Shown: in pieces, positions 52,549 to 62,835 of the stretch | How positions within the stretch are numbered: position 1 is the first letter of the stretch | Layout of the letters: each line of letters opens with the position of its first letter | DNA from: Paenibacillus allorhizosphaerae | GTDB lineage: Bacteria; Bacillota; Bacilli; Paenibacillales; NBRC-103111 | Assembly (NCBI RefSeq): GCF_910594985.1 | Contig: NZ_CAJVCE010000010.1 | Coordinates: forward strand, 124,001-188,000 | DNA length: 64,000 nucleotides | Direction: 5' to 3' | Notes under the pieces: model-generated | Told to the model about the DNA's origin: nothing | Seen by the model: only the letters and a program-made list of their open reading frames with translations | Database searches by the model: none | Program-made: the position numbers and the translations under genes

Positions 52549-52974
52549 TTAACGGCCTCGCATGGTCTTCTTGTTCTTCAGCTTATGGCGCCGCTTGCTC
52601 AGGATATTCAGCCGTTCCTTCAGCTGCTGCTCCCACTCGGCGTCGCCGATTTGCTTGGCCACCATCAGCAGGTCCAGCGCCATATCGATCTGGCTGCGCA
52701 CCACTTCAAGCGGGTCTTCGTTCTCGTTGTTGACGCAGTTTTCGAACAGCTCGGCTTGATCGCGGCTTTCTACGTATTCCTGGAAATCCACTTCCGGCGC
52801 TCCGTCTCCATGCGCGTATTCGGCTAATATTTCATATTCGTTCTCAACCAGATGGTGAACTTCCACCCGGTGGCATACCGGACAAAACAACAGCGGCACA
52901 TTATGAATTTGTGTCCGGATATGCTTTAACGTCCCCTTGGTTCCGATCATGCTTGCCCCGCAACAAAAACTCAT
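52549..52974 (-). CDS. Zinc-ribbon-like protein of unknown function
   Basis: A 141-residue soluble protein. CC near the N-terminus and CPVC (about residue 31) make a possible zinc-binding knuckle, followed by an acidic middle (AEYAHGDGAPEVDFQEYV), and a basic helical C-terminus (LNILSKRRHKLKNKKTMRGR). The overall look resembles small regulatory proteins of sporulating Firmicutes. The start at 52974 (MSFCCG) has AGGGGGC eight bases upstream; a further ATG two codons before is too close to that site. It is divergent from the DUF4912 gene. I cannot assign a function. Confidence 0.6.
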   Translation of the reverse strand: MSFCCGASMIGTKGTLKHIRTQIHNVPLLFCPVCHRVEVHHLVENEYEILAEYAHGDGAPEVDFQEYVESRDQAELFENCVNNENEDPLEVVRSQIDMALDLLMVAKQIGDAEWEQQLKERLNILSKRRHKLKNKKTMRGR

Positions 52975-53223
52975 CGACATTGCCCCCTGTCTCCTATCTT
53001 GGCTTCCATTTATCTATATTCCATGCAAGTATCGTCGTTTCTAAAAATAATGCGCAGACCGCTATCCCAAATTTTATTCGACCTCAACATACAAAAATCC
53101 TCTTTTTTCACAGCGAAAAGTGCCAGTTAAATGTTTCCTTCCGCTCCATTTCCGGTGAAAAATGCATAGCATCGCCGAATGCTGCAAATTATGTAATAGA
53201 AATCTCTATGAGGAGGCGCAGCC

Positions 53224-53733
53224 GTGAATTCACTGCCGACATCCGGCTACGAGCTGCCGGACCGATATGAGAAGGACTTGCTGCACGCCATGGCGCAGGG
53301 CCCTGAAACGCTGCATGCGTACTGGGAAGTAAGCAACCGCAAGCGGTGGCTCTGCTCCCAGCAATTCGAATGCGATTACGGGGCGCTGCCGAAAGTGCTG
53401 CGGATATACGACGTAACGGCGGTTTACTTCAACGGCCATAACGCGAACGGCTTTTTCGATATCGAAACGACGCCGGAAGCCGTTAGCTGGTATATCTATG
53501 GTCTGATTCCGGGAGCTGTGTATTTAGCGGACCTCGGCGTATATACGCTAGAGAGGCAGTTCGTCCCGCTGCTTCGTGCAAATCCGGTCCAACTGCCGCG
53601 AAATGCCGAAGCTCCCTGGGGTTCTCCAATCGTACCGGTCGCGCTGCAAGCCCAATCGCAACATCCCGCATTCGGGCGCATCGTTCCGTCTGATTTTGAA
53701 AATTTCAATTTGTACTCCAACTGTATGAAATGA
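53224..53733 (+). CDS. DUF4912 domain protein, first gene of the glucan module
   Basis: A 169-residue protein that resembles the DUF4912 family: an N-terminal YELPDRYEKDLLHAMAQGPETLHAYWEVS and RIYDVTAVYFNGHNANGFFDIE core, then a C-terminal proline-rich tail. The family often sits next to GH57 or glycosyltransferase genes. The start codon is GTG after GAGGAGGCGCAGCC. It lies 12 bases before the GH57-GT4 fusion gene, so the two are almost surely co-transcribed. Function unknown; it may bind the glucan or the enzymes. Confidence 0.78.
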   Translation: MNSLPTSGYELPDRYEKDLLHAMAQGPETLHAYWEVSNRKRWLCSQQFECDYGALPKVLRIYDVTAVYFNGHNANGFFDIETTPEAVSWYIYGLIPGAVYLADLGVYTLERQFVPLLRANPVQLPRNAEAPWGSPIVPVALQAQSQHPAFGRIVPSDFENFNLYSNCMK

Positions 53734-53745
53734 GGTCGTCCTTTT

Positions 53746-56670
53746 ATGTTATATTGCCTGCAGCCGAAGCCGGAGCCATCAGGCTATCTGGCTTTGGTTC
53801 TCCATGCCCACCTGCCCTATATTCGCCATTACGACAGGGACGATTACATGGAAGAACGCTGGTTTTACGAAGCGATGACCGAGACCTATCTTCCGCTTCT
53901 TGAAGTGTTTGACCGTCTGATGGAAGACGGGGTGGATTTCCGGATCACGATGTCGCTGACACCGACGCTGCTTTCCTTATGTTCCGATCCGCTGATGCAA
54001 AAGCGGTTCGCCGTCCATTTGGACAAGCTGATCGAGCTGGCGGACAAAGAAACGGTCCGGCTTCGCCAAGACCCGCGTTTTCTTCCGCTCGCCCGCATGT
54101 ACGCGGAACGGTTCCGCAAGCTGAGGCAGTTGTACGAAGCTGCCGATCGAAACGTTGTTTCCCTGTTCAGGCATTACCAGGACGAAGGCAAGCTGGAGAT
54201 CATGACCTGCGCGGCGACGCATGGATTTTTGCCGCTCATGAAGACCGAGGAAGCGATTCACGCACAGCTTGCCACCGCCGTTAAGGAGCACGAGCGTCTT
54301 CTCGGCCGCAAGCCGCGCGGCATTTGGCTTCCGGAGTGCGGCTTTACGCCCGGCATCGATCGGATCCTGAAATCGCTCGGCATCGATTACTTCATCGCCG
54401 ATTCAACCGCGGTCGCCTATGCAACGCCTCGTCCGAACCGGGGGCTGTATGCGCCGCTGATGACGCCTTACGGCGTCTCGGCGTTCCCGCGCGACCCCGA
54501 ATCGTCGCAGCAAGTGTGGAGCTCCGAGCAGGGCTACCCGGGAGACTACGACTACCGCGAATATTACCGCGACATCGGCTGGGATTTGGGTTGGAACGAT
54601 CCGCGGGAATGGGAGCATATTCGCCCGTATGTCCTTCCGACGCACGAGCGGGTCAATACCGGCATCAAATATTACCGCATTACGGGCAAAGAAAACCACC
54701 GCGAGCCGTATAACCCCGAATGGGCGAAAGCGAAGGCGGCGGAGCATGCCGGCCATTTCATGTTCAACCGGCAGCATCAGCTTCGTCACTGGGCCGCCCA
54801 TTTGGACCGCAAGCCGATCGTCGTCTCGCCCTACGACGCCGAGCTGTACGGCCATTGGTGGTACGAAGGGCCGCTCTGGATCGAAATGCTGTGCCGCAAA
54901 ATATTTTTCGATCAGCGTGACATTCAAATGATTACGCCGTCCGAATATTTAATTGAATATCCTGTGGCCGATACCGGCAAGCTGAACGAGTCCAGCTGGG
55001 GACGAGGGTCGACCGCCGAGGTGTGGCTCCAGCGGAACAATGACTGGATTTACCGGCATCTCCACGAAGCCGAGCTGCGGATGATCCGCCTGGCGACGAA
55101 GCATGAGCATCTGACCGGCGGCCGCACCCCCGCTTCGCTGCTGAAGCGTGCGCTGAATCAGGCGGCGCGCGAGCTGATGCTGGCGCAAAGCAGCGACTGG
55201 GCGTTCATCATGGACTCGAAGACCGTCGTCGAGTACGCCTGCCGGCGCACGAAAGACCATCTCGGCTGCTTTCGGATGCTGTGCGACCAGATCGAGGCGT
55301 CGCAGATCGACGAGGTGTTCGTCGCCGAGCTCGAGGCGAAGGATCATTGCTTCCCCGAGATCGATTTCCGGGACTATATAACGATCGAGCGCACCTCGCC
55401 GATTCCGATCATCAGAGACGAGGGCGAATGGCAGCGTGTTTTAAAGGAAACGGAGTACCGGCCAAACCATGTGATGCTGGCTTGGGAGTATCCGCCCAAG
55501 TATGTCGGCGGCTTGTCACGCGCCGTCTGCGATTTGGCGGAGTCGCTGGCTGCGCGTGGCGAAATGGTGCACGTCGTTACAAGCTCACACGAGGGCGCGC
55601 CTTATTTCGAACGCCGAAACGGCGTCTATGTGCACCGAATACCGGTGCTTCACTCGTACGATACGGACTTTTACCATTGGACATTCGAAATGAATTTGGC
55701 GATGACCGAGCACCTGGTGCGCTGGAAAGAGCACGGTGGACGCATCGACCTGCTGCATGCGCACGACTGGATGGTATACCATACGGCACGCGAATTAAAA
55801 ATGAGCTACGACATCCCGCTCATCAGCACGATTCACGCGACGGAGTGGGGACGGAATCAAGGGCGTCTCCATTCGGAACTATCGAAAAAAATTCATCATT
55901 TGGAATGGCGGCTCACGTACGACTCCGATCGGGTGTTTGTTTGCAGCAGGTCGATGAAGCACGAGGTTGAAACGTTGTTTCATCTGCCGGAACGGAAAGT
56001 GCTCGTCTTTCCTAACGGCGTCCGTCTGCTAGGCGACCTCTCCGAATCGAATCGTTCGGAGGAATCCGCACAAGAAGCCAAGCGCCGTTTCGGCGTCGAG
56101 GGCCGCCGTATGCTGTTCTTCATCGGCCGCCTCGTCTACGAGAAAGGCGTGCAGACGCTCATTCATGCGATGCCGCGCATTTTGGCCCATGCCCCGGATA
56201 CCGTGCTGTTCATCGGCGGCTCCGGTCCGATGGAGGAGGAGCTGAAGCAGATCGCCGCCCACCTGGGGGAGCATGTCCGCTTTACCGGCTTTGTGGATGA
56301 CGAGACGAAGGCGGCCCTGTACCGCGCAGCCGATATTTGCGTCATCCCGAGCCACTACGAACCGTTCGGCATCGTTGCCCTGGAGGCGATGAAGCATCGG
56401 AAGCCGGTGGTCATTTCCGAAACGGGCGGACTTGCGGAAATGGTCGAGCATGGCGTCGACGGCTACAAGGCGCTGCCCGGTCACGTCGAATCGCTTGCCT
56501 GGCACATCAGCGATCTGCTGATGCAGCCGGAGCTCGGTCATCGGATGGCGGATTCGGCGTACCGCAAGCTTCATGAACGGTTTCTGCTGGAGCATATCGC
56601 CGGGGGTGTGGCGGATGAATACCGCAAGCTGACGCATGAACAGATGCCTGTGTATGCAGGAACCGTCTGA
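53746..56670 (+). CDS. Fusion of GH57 alpha-glucan branching enzyme and GT4 glycosyltransferase
   Basis: A 974-residue two-enzyme fusion. The N-terminal part (about 1-560) is a GH57 1,4-alpha-glucan branching enzyme: region 1 [10 protein letters not shown], the nucleophile Glu197 in [12 protein letters not shown], the acid Asp364 in [15 protein letters not shown], and region 5 [13 protein letters not shown]. The C-terminal part (about 570-960) is a GT4 glycogen-synthase-like transferase: [28 protein letters not shown], the sugar-nucleotide site [12 protein letters not shown], and the E-x7-E motif of [14 protein letters not shown] (Glu872, Glu880). Together they would elongate and branch an alpha-glucan in one polypeptide. 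TGAGGTCGTCC precedes the ATG; 59 bases separate its stop codon from the nucleotidyltransferase start. Confidence 0.9.
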   Translation: MLYCLQPKPEPSGYLALVLHAHLPYIRHYDRDDYMEERWFYEAMTETYLPLLEVFDRLMEDGVDFRITMSLTPTLLSLCSDPLMQKRFAVHLDKLIELADKETVRLRQDPRFLPLARMYAERFRKLRQLYEAADRNVVSLFRHYQDEGKLEIMTCAATHGFLPLMKTEEAIHAQLATAVKEHERLLGRKPRGIWLPECGFTPGIDRILKSLGIDYFIADSTAVAYATPRPNRGLYAPLMTPYGVSAFPRDPESSQQVWSSEQGYPGDYDYREYYRDIGWDLGWNDPREWEHIRPYVLPTHERVNTGIKYYRITGKENHREPYNPEWAKAKAAEHAGHFMFNRQHQLRHWAAHLDRKPIVVSPYDAELYGHWWYEGPLWIEMLCRKIFFDQRDIQMITPSEYLIEYPVADTGKLNESSWGRGSTAEVWLQRNNDWIYRHLHEAELRMIRLATKHEHLTGGRTPASLLKRALNQAARELMLAQSSDWAFIMDSKTVVEYACRRTKDHLGCFRMLCDQIEASQIDEVFVAELEAKDHCFPEIDFRDYITIERTSPIPIIRDEGEWQRVLKETEYRPNHVMLAWEYPPKYVGGLSRAVCDLAESLAARGEMVHVVTSSHEGAPYFERRNGVYVHRIPVLHSYDTDFYHWTFEMNLAMTEHLVRWKEHGGRIDLLHAHDWMVYHTARELKMSYDIPLISTIHATEWGRNQGRLHSELSKKIHHLEWRLTYDSDRVFVCSRSMKHEVETLFHLPERKVLVFPNGVRLLGDLSESNRSEESAQEAKRRFGVEGRRMLFFIGRLVYEKGVQTLIHAMPRILAHAPDTVLFIGGSGPMEEELKQIAAHLGEHVRFTGFVDDETKAALYRAADICVIPSHYEPFGIVALEAMKHRKPVVISETGGLAEMVEHGVDGYKALPGHVESLAWHISDLLMQPELGHRMADSAYRKLHERFLLEHIAGGVADEYRKLTHEQMPVYAGTV

Positions 56671-56728
56671 TCTCACGCTTCGGCAGCCGCTTTCGATTCA
56701 TTTTCTAACTACAAGAGGAGTGATGCGC

Positions 56729-59128
56729 ATGAAAGCCGTAATCATGGCCGGAGGCAAAGGGACGAGACTTCGTCCCTTGACCTGTCACGTGCCTAAGCCG
56801 ATGGTGCCGCTGACAGGCCGCCCTTGTATGGAATACATTATCGATTTGCTGAAAACTCACGGCATTAGCGACATCGCCGTGACCGTACAGTACTTGCCGG
56901 ATGTGATACGCGACTATTTCGGGGACGGAAGCGAGTTCGGCGTGCGTCTTCATTATTTCGAAGAAACGGCTCCGCTCGGAACGGCCGGGAGCGTCAAAAA
57001 TGCAGAGTCGTTTCTCGATGAAACGTTCATTGTCATCAGCGGCGACGCCTTGACCGATTTCGACCTGACGGACGCCGTCCGCTTTCACCGGCATAACCGC
57101 TCGCTCTCTACGCTGGTGCTCACGCAAGCGGAGCACCCCCTGGAGTACGGTGTCGTGATGACGGACCCGGAAGGGCGCATTATCCGCTTTCTGGAGAAGC
57201 CCAGCTGGGGGGAAGTATTCAGCGATACGGTCAACACCGGCATTTACATCCTGGAGCCGGACATCTTGCGGCGGATGGAGCCGGGAATCGAGTACGATTT
57301 CAGTACACAGCTGTTCCCCGGTCTGCTTGCGGAACAAAAGCCGCTATTCGGATACGTCGCTTCCGGCTACTGGTCGGACATCGGCAATCTGCAGCAGTAC
57401 CGGCAAACCCAGTTTGATATGCTGGACGGGCGGGTAAAGGTAGCCATTCGCGGCAAGCAAATGCAGCCCGGCATTTATATAGGTAAGGACGTTACAGCGG
57501 GAGCGAACGTCAAATGGATCGGTCCCGCCTATATCGGCGACGGCAGCCGGATCGACGACGGCGTGGAGATCGGCGAATACTGCATCGTCGGCAAAAACAA
57601 CGTGCTAGCCAAAGACAGCGTACTCGGGCGGTCCATCTTATGGGACCATAACCACATTGCCGAAAAAAACGAGCTGCTCGGCTCAACGCTGGCCAGCCGC
57701 ATCTTGTGCAAGGAAAGCTCGCAGCTCGCCGACGGCAGCGTCGTAGGGAGCCACTGCGTGCTAGGGCCTCGAACCGTCGTGCAGCCGGGCGTCAAAATAT
57801 GGCCGAAAAAGCAAATCCGCGAGCACTCCCGATTGAACTCATCCTTTATATGGGGCGATCATGCCGGCAAAACGCTCTATAAAAGCTTTGGCGTCGCCGG
57901 TATGCCCAACGTGGAAATGACCCCCGAATTCGCCGCCCGCTTCGCCACGGCTTACGGCGCCACGCTCGCAGCCGGCAAAACGATCACCGTCAGCTCGTCG
58001 CACAACGAATTCGCCAGAATGTTGAAGCGCACCGCCGCCGCCGCGCTGCAATCGGTCGGCGTGCATGTCGTCGACATCGGCGATGTGCTGCCGCCGGTCG
58101 CCCGCTTCGCCGTGCGCGAGCTGCAGACGGCCGGCGGACTGCACGTACAGCTTGGCGACGCCCGGTCCGAATGCCGGTTCGAATGCTACGACGAGCAAGG
58201 GCTGCCGATCGGCAAAGCGGCGGAGCGTAAAGTCGAGAACAGCTATTGGCAGGAAGACTACGCCCGCGCCGCCGCAGGCGCCGTGGGCAGCTACCGTACC
58301 GAAGACAAGCTGGCCGAGGCGTATCTCAAAGCCGTGCTCGCAACCACGGCATTCGCCCCGGCGGAAGACAGCCGCTTCCGCATCGTCGTCAGCACGCATC
58401 CGGGCGTATTCGGGCTGCTTCGCCCGCTGCTGAATCAGCTTCACTGCGAGCTCGTGCACTTGCCCGCGGAGCTGCAGCGCGATCAGCTGGGCGAGACGAC
58501 GCGCGCCCTCGGGGCCGACTTGGGTCTCTGGCTCGACGACGACGGCCGGGCCATGGCCTTGTATACGTCGGAAGGCGAACGCATTGCAGACGACCGGCTG
58601 ACGGTGCTGCAATATATTTCATTCTTTCATAGCTCCCCGGGAGCGCGCATCGGCGCACCAGGAAGCGCGCCGATGCTGCTGGACAGCCTTGCCGAAGGCC
58701 TCGGCTGCATGCTGATCCGCACCAAAGAAAGCATGCGGAGCATCATGGAAGCATCAAGCGATCTGGGCTTCCATCCGTTGTTTGACGGGATGCTCGCTAC
58801 CGGCCTTATTTTGCAAAATATGAATCGAAGCGGCTTGTCTATTCAGCATTTGTTGGAGCTGATTCCTTCCTTTTATTTGCAGCGCGAACGGATCGACTGC
58901 CCTTGGGACCGCAAAGGTCTCGTCATGCGCAAGCTGATGCAGGAGGCGCAAGACCGGCAGGTCGAGCTGCTCGACGGCATCAAATTTTATCACGACGGCG
59001 AAACGGTGCTGCTGCTCCCCGACTCCGACGATCCGATCTTTAATTTGATCGCTCAAGGCGACCACCCGGAACGTCTAGCGGCGCTCGTGCATCAATATCG
59101 CGAACAAATTCTAAACTTTTTGCAATAA
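56729..59128 (+). CDS. Sugar-1-phosphate nucleotidyltransferase fused to a degenerate phosphomannomutase domain
   Basis: A 799-residue protein. The N-terminal part (about 1-240) is an active-looking NTP transferase: [11 protein letters not shown] (7-17), the ligand Asp106 (ISGDALTDF), [23 protein letters not shown] left-handed beta-helix follows (about 250-370; repeated GxxxGxxVxxG-like turns). Residues about 380-799 have the phosphomannomutase/phosphoglucomutase fold but without its signatures. The catalytic serine loop (TASHNP in normal members) reads [11 protein letters not shown], the metal loop D-G-D-G-D-R is reduced to DDDGR, and the GEXSGH sugar loop is gone. I infer that it makes a nucleotide sugar and that the mutase half is a pseudoenzyme. 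Start at 56729 by AGAGGAGTG spacing; ATG at 56723 is an alternative. Confidence 0.88.
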   Translation: MKAVIMAGGKGTRLRPLTCHVPKPMVPLTGRPCMEYIIDLLKTHGISDIAVTVQYLPDVIRDYFGDGSEFGVRLHYFEETAPLGTAGSVKNAESFLDETFIVISGDALTDFDLTDAVRFHRHNRSLSTLVLTQAEHPLEYGVVMTDPEGRIIRFLEKPSWGEVFSDTVNTGIYILEPDILRRMEPGIEYDFSTQLFPGLLAEQKPLFGYVASGYWSDIGNLQQYRQTQFDMLDGRVKVAIRGKQMQPGIYIGKDVTAGANVKWIGPAYIGDGSRIDDGVEIGEYCIVGKNNVLAKDSVLGRSILWDHNHIAEKNELLGSTLASRILCKESSQLADGSVVGSHCVLGPRTVVQPGVKIWPKKQIREHSRLNSSFIWGDHAGKTLYKSFGVAGMPNVEMTPEFAARFATAYGATLAAGKTITVSSSHNEFARMLKRTAAAALQSVGVHVVDIGDVLPPVARFAVRELQTAGGLHVQLGDARSECRFECYDEQGLPIGKAAERKVENSYWQEDYARAAAGAVGSYRTEDKLAEAYLKAVLATTAFAPAEDSRFRIVVSTHPGVFGLLRPLLNQLHCELVHLPAELQRDQLGETTRALGADLGLWLDDDGRAMALYTSEGERIADDRLTVLQYISFFHSSPGARIGAPGSAPMLLDSLAEGLGCMLIRTKESMRSIMEASSDLGFHPLFDGMLATGLILQNMNRSGLSIQHLLELIPSFYLQRERIDCPWDRKGLVMRKLMQEAQDRQVELLDGIKFYHDGETVLLLPDSDDPIFNLIAQGDHPERLAALVHQYREQILNFLQ

Positions 59129-59227
59129 GCATACATTGAATTGTCGATGACAAGCGAGAGATCCGCTGCCGCAGCGGACCGTTGCAGACGGATCTTTCGC
59201 CCCACTCGCGGAAGGAGAGGATACCTT

Positions 59228-59440
59228 ATGAAGTTGTTATCGATCGGATCGAAGCAGATCGCTTTTATCCGGTATGACGATCAAGCCTCGCAGATGCATA
59301 TTCAATACCATACCGGCCAGACCCACACCTGCAACGGCGTCAACCCGGAGCAATACCGGCTGCTGCTGCAATCGCCGAACCGGTACGATCTGATCATGAA
59401 ACTGACCGCCAGTCCGGCGAACGTTCCGACGCAAGCCTAA
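59228..59440 (+). CDS. Small KTSC-like domain protein
   Basis: A 70-residue protein: MKLLSIGSKQIAFIRYDD, then MHIQYHTGQTHTCNGVNPEQY and LLLQSPNRYDLIMKL. The pattern of a S-x-x-I-x-x-I-x-Y start and a Y-L-L-x-S-x-x-xY end matches KTSC-type domains, small proteins often linked to nucleic-acid or lysyl-tRNA context. GGAGAGGATACCTT precedes the ATG at 59228. It lies 100 bases after the nucleotidyltransferase gene on the same strand. Function unknown; its place in the glucan module may be incidental. Confidence 0.6.
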   Translation: MKLLSIGSKQIAFIRYDDQASQMHIQYHTGQTHTCNGVNPEQYRLLLQSPNRYDLIMKLTASPANVPTQA

Positions 59441-59613
59441 AGTTCATCGACAGATTCACGTTTTACCGCCAAATCTCCACTTCAAACTGCACGATGCGCC
59501 GCGCGATGAAAGCGATGGCCGAGCGATGCAGCTTCCGGCGGAGATTATTTTTTTGCGGTATATAATCTACGAAAATCGGAAATACCAGATTAATAGAAAT
59601 GTGAAATTTTGGA

Positions 59614-61677
59614 TTGACCTGTCCGAAAGATCAAGATAATCTAGTAAAAAAAGCCCTTAAGCTTCTGGATCGTACAGAGAAAGTATTCGGTTGGAAGGAT
59701 GTGAGTGGATTGCCCAGACCGTTAGTTATCGGAAACGGAAAGTTCTTGATCAATCTGGATCAGCATACGTGCATGCGGGACTTATATTATCCTTATGTCG
59801 GACAATTGAATCATGTCGGCGGCTATCAATGCAAGGTCGGTTTATGGGTAGACGGTTCGTTCACTTGGCTGTCCGACCCGGAATGGAACATGCAGCTGTC
59901 CTACGCCGAAGATTCCCTCGTCACCGAAGTGCACGCTTCCCATTACCATCTGGGCATTACGCTTACGATTAACGACGGGGTGCACCAGCGTGAAAACATT
60001 TATTTGAAACAGGTGCGTATTTACAACCACTGGGATACGGTTCGCGAGGTGCGCTTTTTTTTCAATCAGGATCTCGTTATCAACGAAACCGAGGTCGGCG
60101 ATACGGCCGCTTATTACCCGCAAAACCATACGGTATTTCACTATAAAAAAGACAAGTACTTCATGTTCAACGGCTCCGCCGGCAGTGAAGGCATCTATCA
60201 ATACACGACGGGCGTCAAACGATTTTACAATGCCGAAGGGACATGGCGGGATGCGGAGGACGGCCACTTGATGGGCAATCCGATTGCCCAAGGCTCCGTC
60301 GATAGCACCATCTCGTTCCGGCTGCATGTGCCGCCGGTTTCGGAGGATACGCTGTATTACTGGATGACCGCCGGCAAAAATCTTGAAGAAGTGAAAAAGC
60401 TCGACGCTTACGTCAAAGAGAGCGACCCGGGCAAGCTGCTTGACCGGGCCAAAATTTACTGGCAGCGCTGGGTGAACAAATCCGACCGCGACTACGGCAA
60501 CTTGAACGATGCCTGTATTCGGCTCTTCAAGCACAGCCTGCTGATCGTCCGGACGCAGACGGATGTGAACGGAGCGATCATAGCCGCCAACGATTCCGAT
60601 ATCATGCAATCGAATCGCGACCATTACAGCTACATGTGGCCGCGCGACGGCGCCCTTATCGCTTATGCCATGTCGATGGCCGGCTATCAGGGAATGATAA
60701 CGCCTTTCTTCGAATTTTGCGCCCGTGCGCTGTCGCCTGACGGCTATCTGCATCACAAGTACAATCCCGACGGCACGGTCGGCTCCAGCTGGCACCCGTT
60801 CCTGAACGGCGGCAGCATGCAGCTGCCGATCCAGGAAGACGAAACGGCGCTGGTGCTGTTCGCCTTGTGGCAAGATTATGCGCGGCACGGCGATATCGAA
60901 CTGCCGCAATCGCTTTACAGCAATCTGATCCGACGCTCAGCGCGTTTTATGTCAAGCTACATCGAGCATGATCTCAGCTTGCCGAAGCCGAGTTACGATT
61001 TGTGGGAGGAACGGTACGGCATCTTCACCTTTACCGCGTCGGCCGTCTACGGCGGGCTGATCGCAGCCGCCAATTTTTGCGCCTTGTTCGGCGATGAAGA
61101 ACGATCGAGCCGCTACCGCCATACGGCGGAAAAAATCAAGAGCGGTATCCTGAAGCATCTGTGGGATGAAACGGAAGGCCGGTTCGTCCGCGGGCTCTAT
61201 TTGGACAACGGCGTATGGGTGAAAGACAAGACGCTCGAGAGCAGCGTATACGGCATCTTCGAATTCGGGGTTTTGCCGGCCGATGACCCTCGCGTCGTCA
61301 GCACGATGAAAGCGAACCGCGCCGGTTTGGCCATCAAGACCGAGATCGGCGGAGTCGCACGGTACTATCACGATTACTATTTTCAGCGCTCGTCCGATAT
61401 CGGCAATATCCCCGGCAACCCCTGGATCATCTGTACGCTCTGGATTGCCGAATGGGAGATCGAAGCGGCAAAGACGCTTGCCGATCTGGAGTCGCCTCGC
61501 CGGACGCTGGAATGGGTCGTATCCCATGCGATGGAAAGCGGTATTCTCCCCGAACAACTCGATCCGTTCGATGGCGGGCCCGTCTCGGTAGCTCCGCTGA
61601 CTTGGTCCCATGCCACTTATGTGCTTTCTGTTGTGAAGTACACGGAGAAGTACAAGAAGCTCTGTGCAGACACCTGA
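59614..61677 (+). CDS. GH15 family glucoamylase-like hydrolase
   Basis: A 687-residue enzyme. The N-terminal beta-domain (about 20-290) starts with LPRPLVIGNGKFLINLDQH and leads to an (alpha/alpha)6 barrel (about 300-680). Catalytic residues of the GH15 type: acid Glu465/466 in YDLWEERYGIF and base Glu647 in GILPEQLDPFDGG; HYSYMWPRDG lies in the active-site region. No signal peptide, so it probably hydrolyses alpha-glucan or an oligosaccharide inside the cell. The frame opens at a TTG (59614) with no clear ribosome binding site and a stop codon shortly upstream, so the true start could be later, for example a GTG near 59700. It closes the glucan module. Confidence 0.85.
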   Translation: MTCPKDQDNLVKKALKLLDRTEKVFGWKDVSGLPRPLVIGNGKFLINLDQHTCMRDLYYPYVGQLNHVGGYQCKVGLWVDGSFTWLSDPEWNMQLSYAEDSLVTEVHASHYHLGITLTINDGVHQRENIYLKQVRIYNHWDTVREVRFFFNQDLVINETEVGDTAAYYPQNHTVFHYKKDKYFMFNGSAGSEGIYQYTTGVKRFYNAEGTWRDAEDGHLMGNPIAQGSVDSTISFRLHVPPVSEDTLYYWMTAGKNLEEVKKLDAYVKESDPGKLLDRAKIYWQRWVNKSDRDYGNLNDACIRLFKHSLLIVRTQTDVNGAIIAANDSDIMQSNRDHYSYMWPRDGALIAYAMSMAGYQGMITPFFEFCARALSPDGYLHHKYNPDGTVGSSWHPFLNGGSMQLPIQEDETALVLFALWQDYARHGDIELPQSLYSNLIRRSARFMSSYIEHDLSLPKPSYDLWEERYGIFTFTASAVYGGLIAAANFCALFGDEERSSRYRHTAEKIKSGILKHLWDETEGRFVRGLYLDNGVWVKDKTLESSVYGIFEFGVLPADDPRVVSTMKANRAGLAIKTEIGGVARYYHDYYFQRSSDIGNIPGNPWIICTLWIAEWEIEAAKTLADLESPRRTLEWVVSHAMESGILPEQLDPFDGGPVSVAPLTWSHATYVLSVVKYTEKYKKLCADT

Positions 61678-61680
61678 AAT

Positions 61681-61740
61681 AAGCACCCTCGTAACCGCCT
61701 CAGCCTTTGTGCTGCAGCGGACGCACGGGGGTGCTTTTTA
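61681..61740 (+). terminator. Terminator after GH15 gene
   Basis: AAGCACCC and GGGGTGCTT pair across a 40-base loop that contains further GC stems, followed by TTTTTAT. It begins three bases after the stop codon. Confidence 0.7.
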
Positions 61741-61757
61741 TATTGCCGGTCTTCCTG

Positions 61758-62021
61758 CTACATCTTGATTAGAGCACTGCCTCTTTCAGCTTCGGCGATC
61801 TCCCGCTTCAAACCGAGACATTGCCGGATCGTCTCCGCCTTAACCCGCTCCCTTTGGGCGACTTCGCTGCATCCAAAAAAAGCATCGTCGCGCAACAGCT
61901 CTTTGAGCGCCAACAAAGCCGCTTCTACGGCTGCCGCCTCCTTTTGGAGCAAAAAATAAGCGATCCGATAACAAAGCGCCTCGTAGGATTTGAGCACTGT
62001 CCCTTTGTCCTTCAGTTCCAT
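61758..62021 (-). CDS. Small helical protein of unknown function
   Basis: An 87-residue Ala/Leu/Glu-rich protein, mostly helical (YRIAYFLLQKEAAAVEAALLAL and VAQRERVKAETIRQCLGLKREI). GTGGGGAGAC precedes the ATG. No membrane helix. It looks like a small sporulation or regulatory protein, but I recognise no family. Convergent with the GH15 gene; the glucan module terminator lies between them. Confidence 0.5.
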   Translation of the reverse strand: MELKDKGTVLKSYEALCYRIAYFLLQKEAAAVEAALLALKELLRDDAFFGCSEVAQRERVKAETIRQCLGLKREIAEAERGSALIKM

Positions 62022-62255
62022 GTCTCCCCACCGCCCCTTGCAACGCAGATTAAGGTTCCTTCGGCCTTCACGCTTCCGCGCTTAATCTCTTCTACTCCAT
62101 TAACGACGCTGCCATCCATTTTCTGACGGGTGAATTTCAAGATCATAGTCGCCATAAATTAATGTATTTTTTTCCATTTCTCCGTCAGATTCCCTTCGGA
62201 ACGCTCGTTTATATCATTGAAAGCCCATTATTCCAAAAAGGAAGTGTGTATTCGT

Positions 62256-62726
62256 ATGAACAAATGGAACTGGCTCATCTTGTTTTCGCTCATGCTGCTC
62301 CTCTCCGCACCGATGCATGCGCTCGCCTCCGAAAGCAAGGAAACGGAAGCCAAAACCTCGGCACCGCCGGAAGAAGCACATGTCGACTCCACTTTCGACC
62401 CCTACTTCAATTATTTGGAAAACGGATATGGCTACATAACGGCGCAGGGCAGCGGCAAGGTGTCCATATCCGGCGAATCCCACGCTACCCAGTATGTCGA
62501 TACGTTAGGCGTACAGATGACACTCCAGCGCTATACCGGTTCGGATTGGGTCGATGTGAACGTCGGAAGCGACTATACGAATTCGGAAAGCAAACGGGTA
62601 TACGCTTCGGACACTCGCCAAGTGGCAAGCGGTTACTACTACCGTCTGGTGACGAAGCATTGGGCTGTCGAAGGTAGCGTGACCGAGTCCGGGTACCGGA
62701 CATCGTCCAGCGTTCTGGTGAACTAG
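62256..62726 (+). CDS. Secreted DUF6147-like protein
   Basis: A 156-residue exported protein. Signal peptide (about 1-26, LILFSLMLLLSAPMHALA), a Glu/Pro linker (27-45), then a beta-rich domain with ITAQGSGKVSISGESHATQYVD, GVQMTLQRYTGSDWVDV and ASGYYYRLVTKHWAVEGS. By recollection this resembles DUF6147, a family of extracellular proteins of unknown role. AAAAAGGAAGTG precedes the ATG at 62256 with long spacing; a GTG within that region could be the start. The convergent DUF4367 gene shares its terminator. Confidence 0.6.
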   Translation: MNKWNWLILFSLMLLLSAPMHALASESKETEAKTSAPPEEAHVDSTFDPYFNYLENGYGYITAQGSGKVSISGESHATQYVDTLGVQMTLQRYTGSDWVDVNVGSDYTNSESKRVYASDTRQVASGYYYRLVTKHWAVEGSVTESGYRTSSSVLVN

Positions 62727-62744
62727 CGAAAAAAGCGCAGACTC

Positions 62745-62796
62745 AAAAAAGAACCTCCAACTCCACGGCGGAACATCTTCGTGGTTTTGGGGGTTC
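62745..62796. terminator. Bidirectional terminator between convergent genes
   Basis: GAACCTCCAACTCCACG pairs with CGTGGTTTTGGGGGTTC with a few mismatches. The minus strand then has TTTTTTGAG (a clear T tract), and the plus strand ATTGTTGTTT. Confidence 0.75.
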
Positions 62797-62835
62797 ATTG
62801 TTGTTTATTTGCGATGGAGCCGTCAGGCTCTCGTA

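Noticed and set aside
57900-59128. A frameshift explanation for the odd mutase domain
   Set aside because: The frame is continuous for 799 codons with steady codon use, so the changes look like true divergence and not a sequencing slip.
59441-59613. Long-range AATCTCC/GGAGATT pairing before the GH15 gene as a riboswitch
   Set aside because: The arms are seven bases around a long loop and match no riboswitch class I know; a weak terminator or leader structure is as likely.
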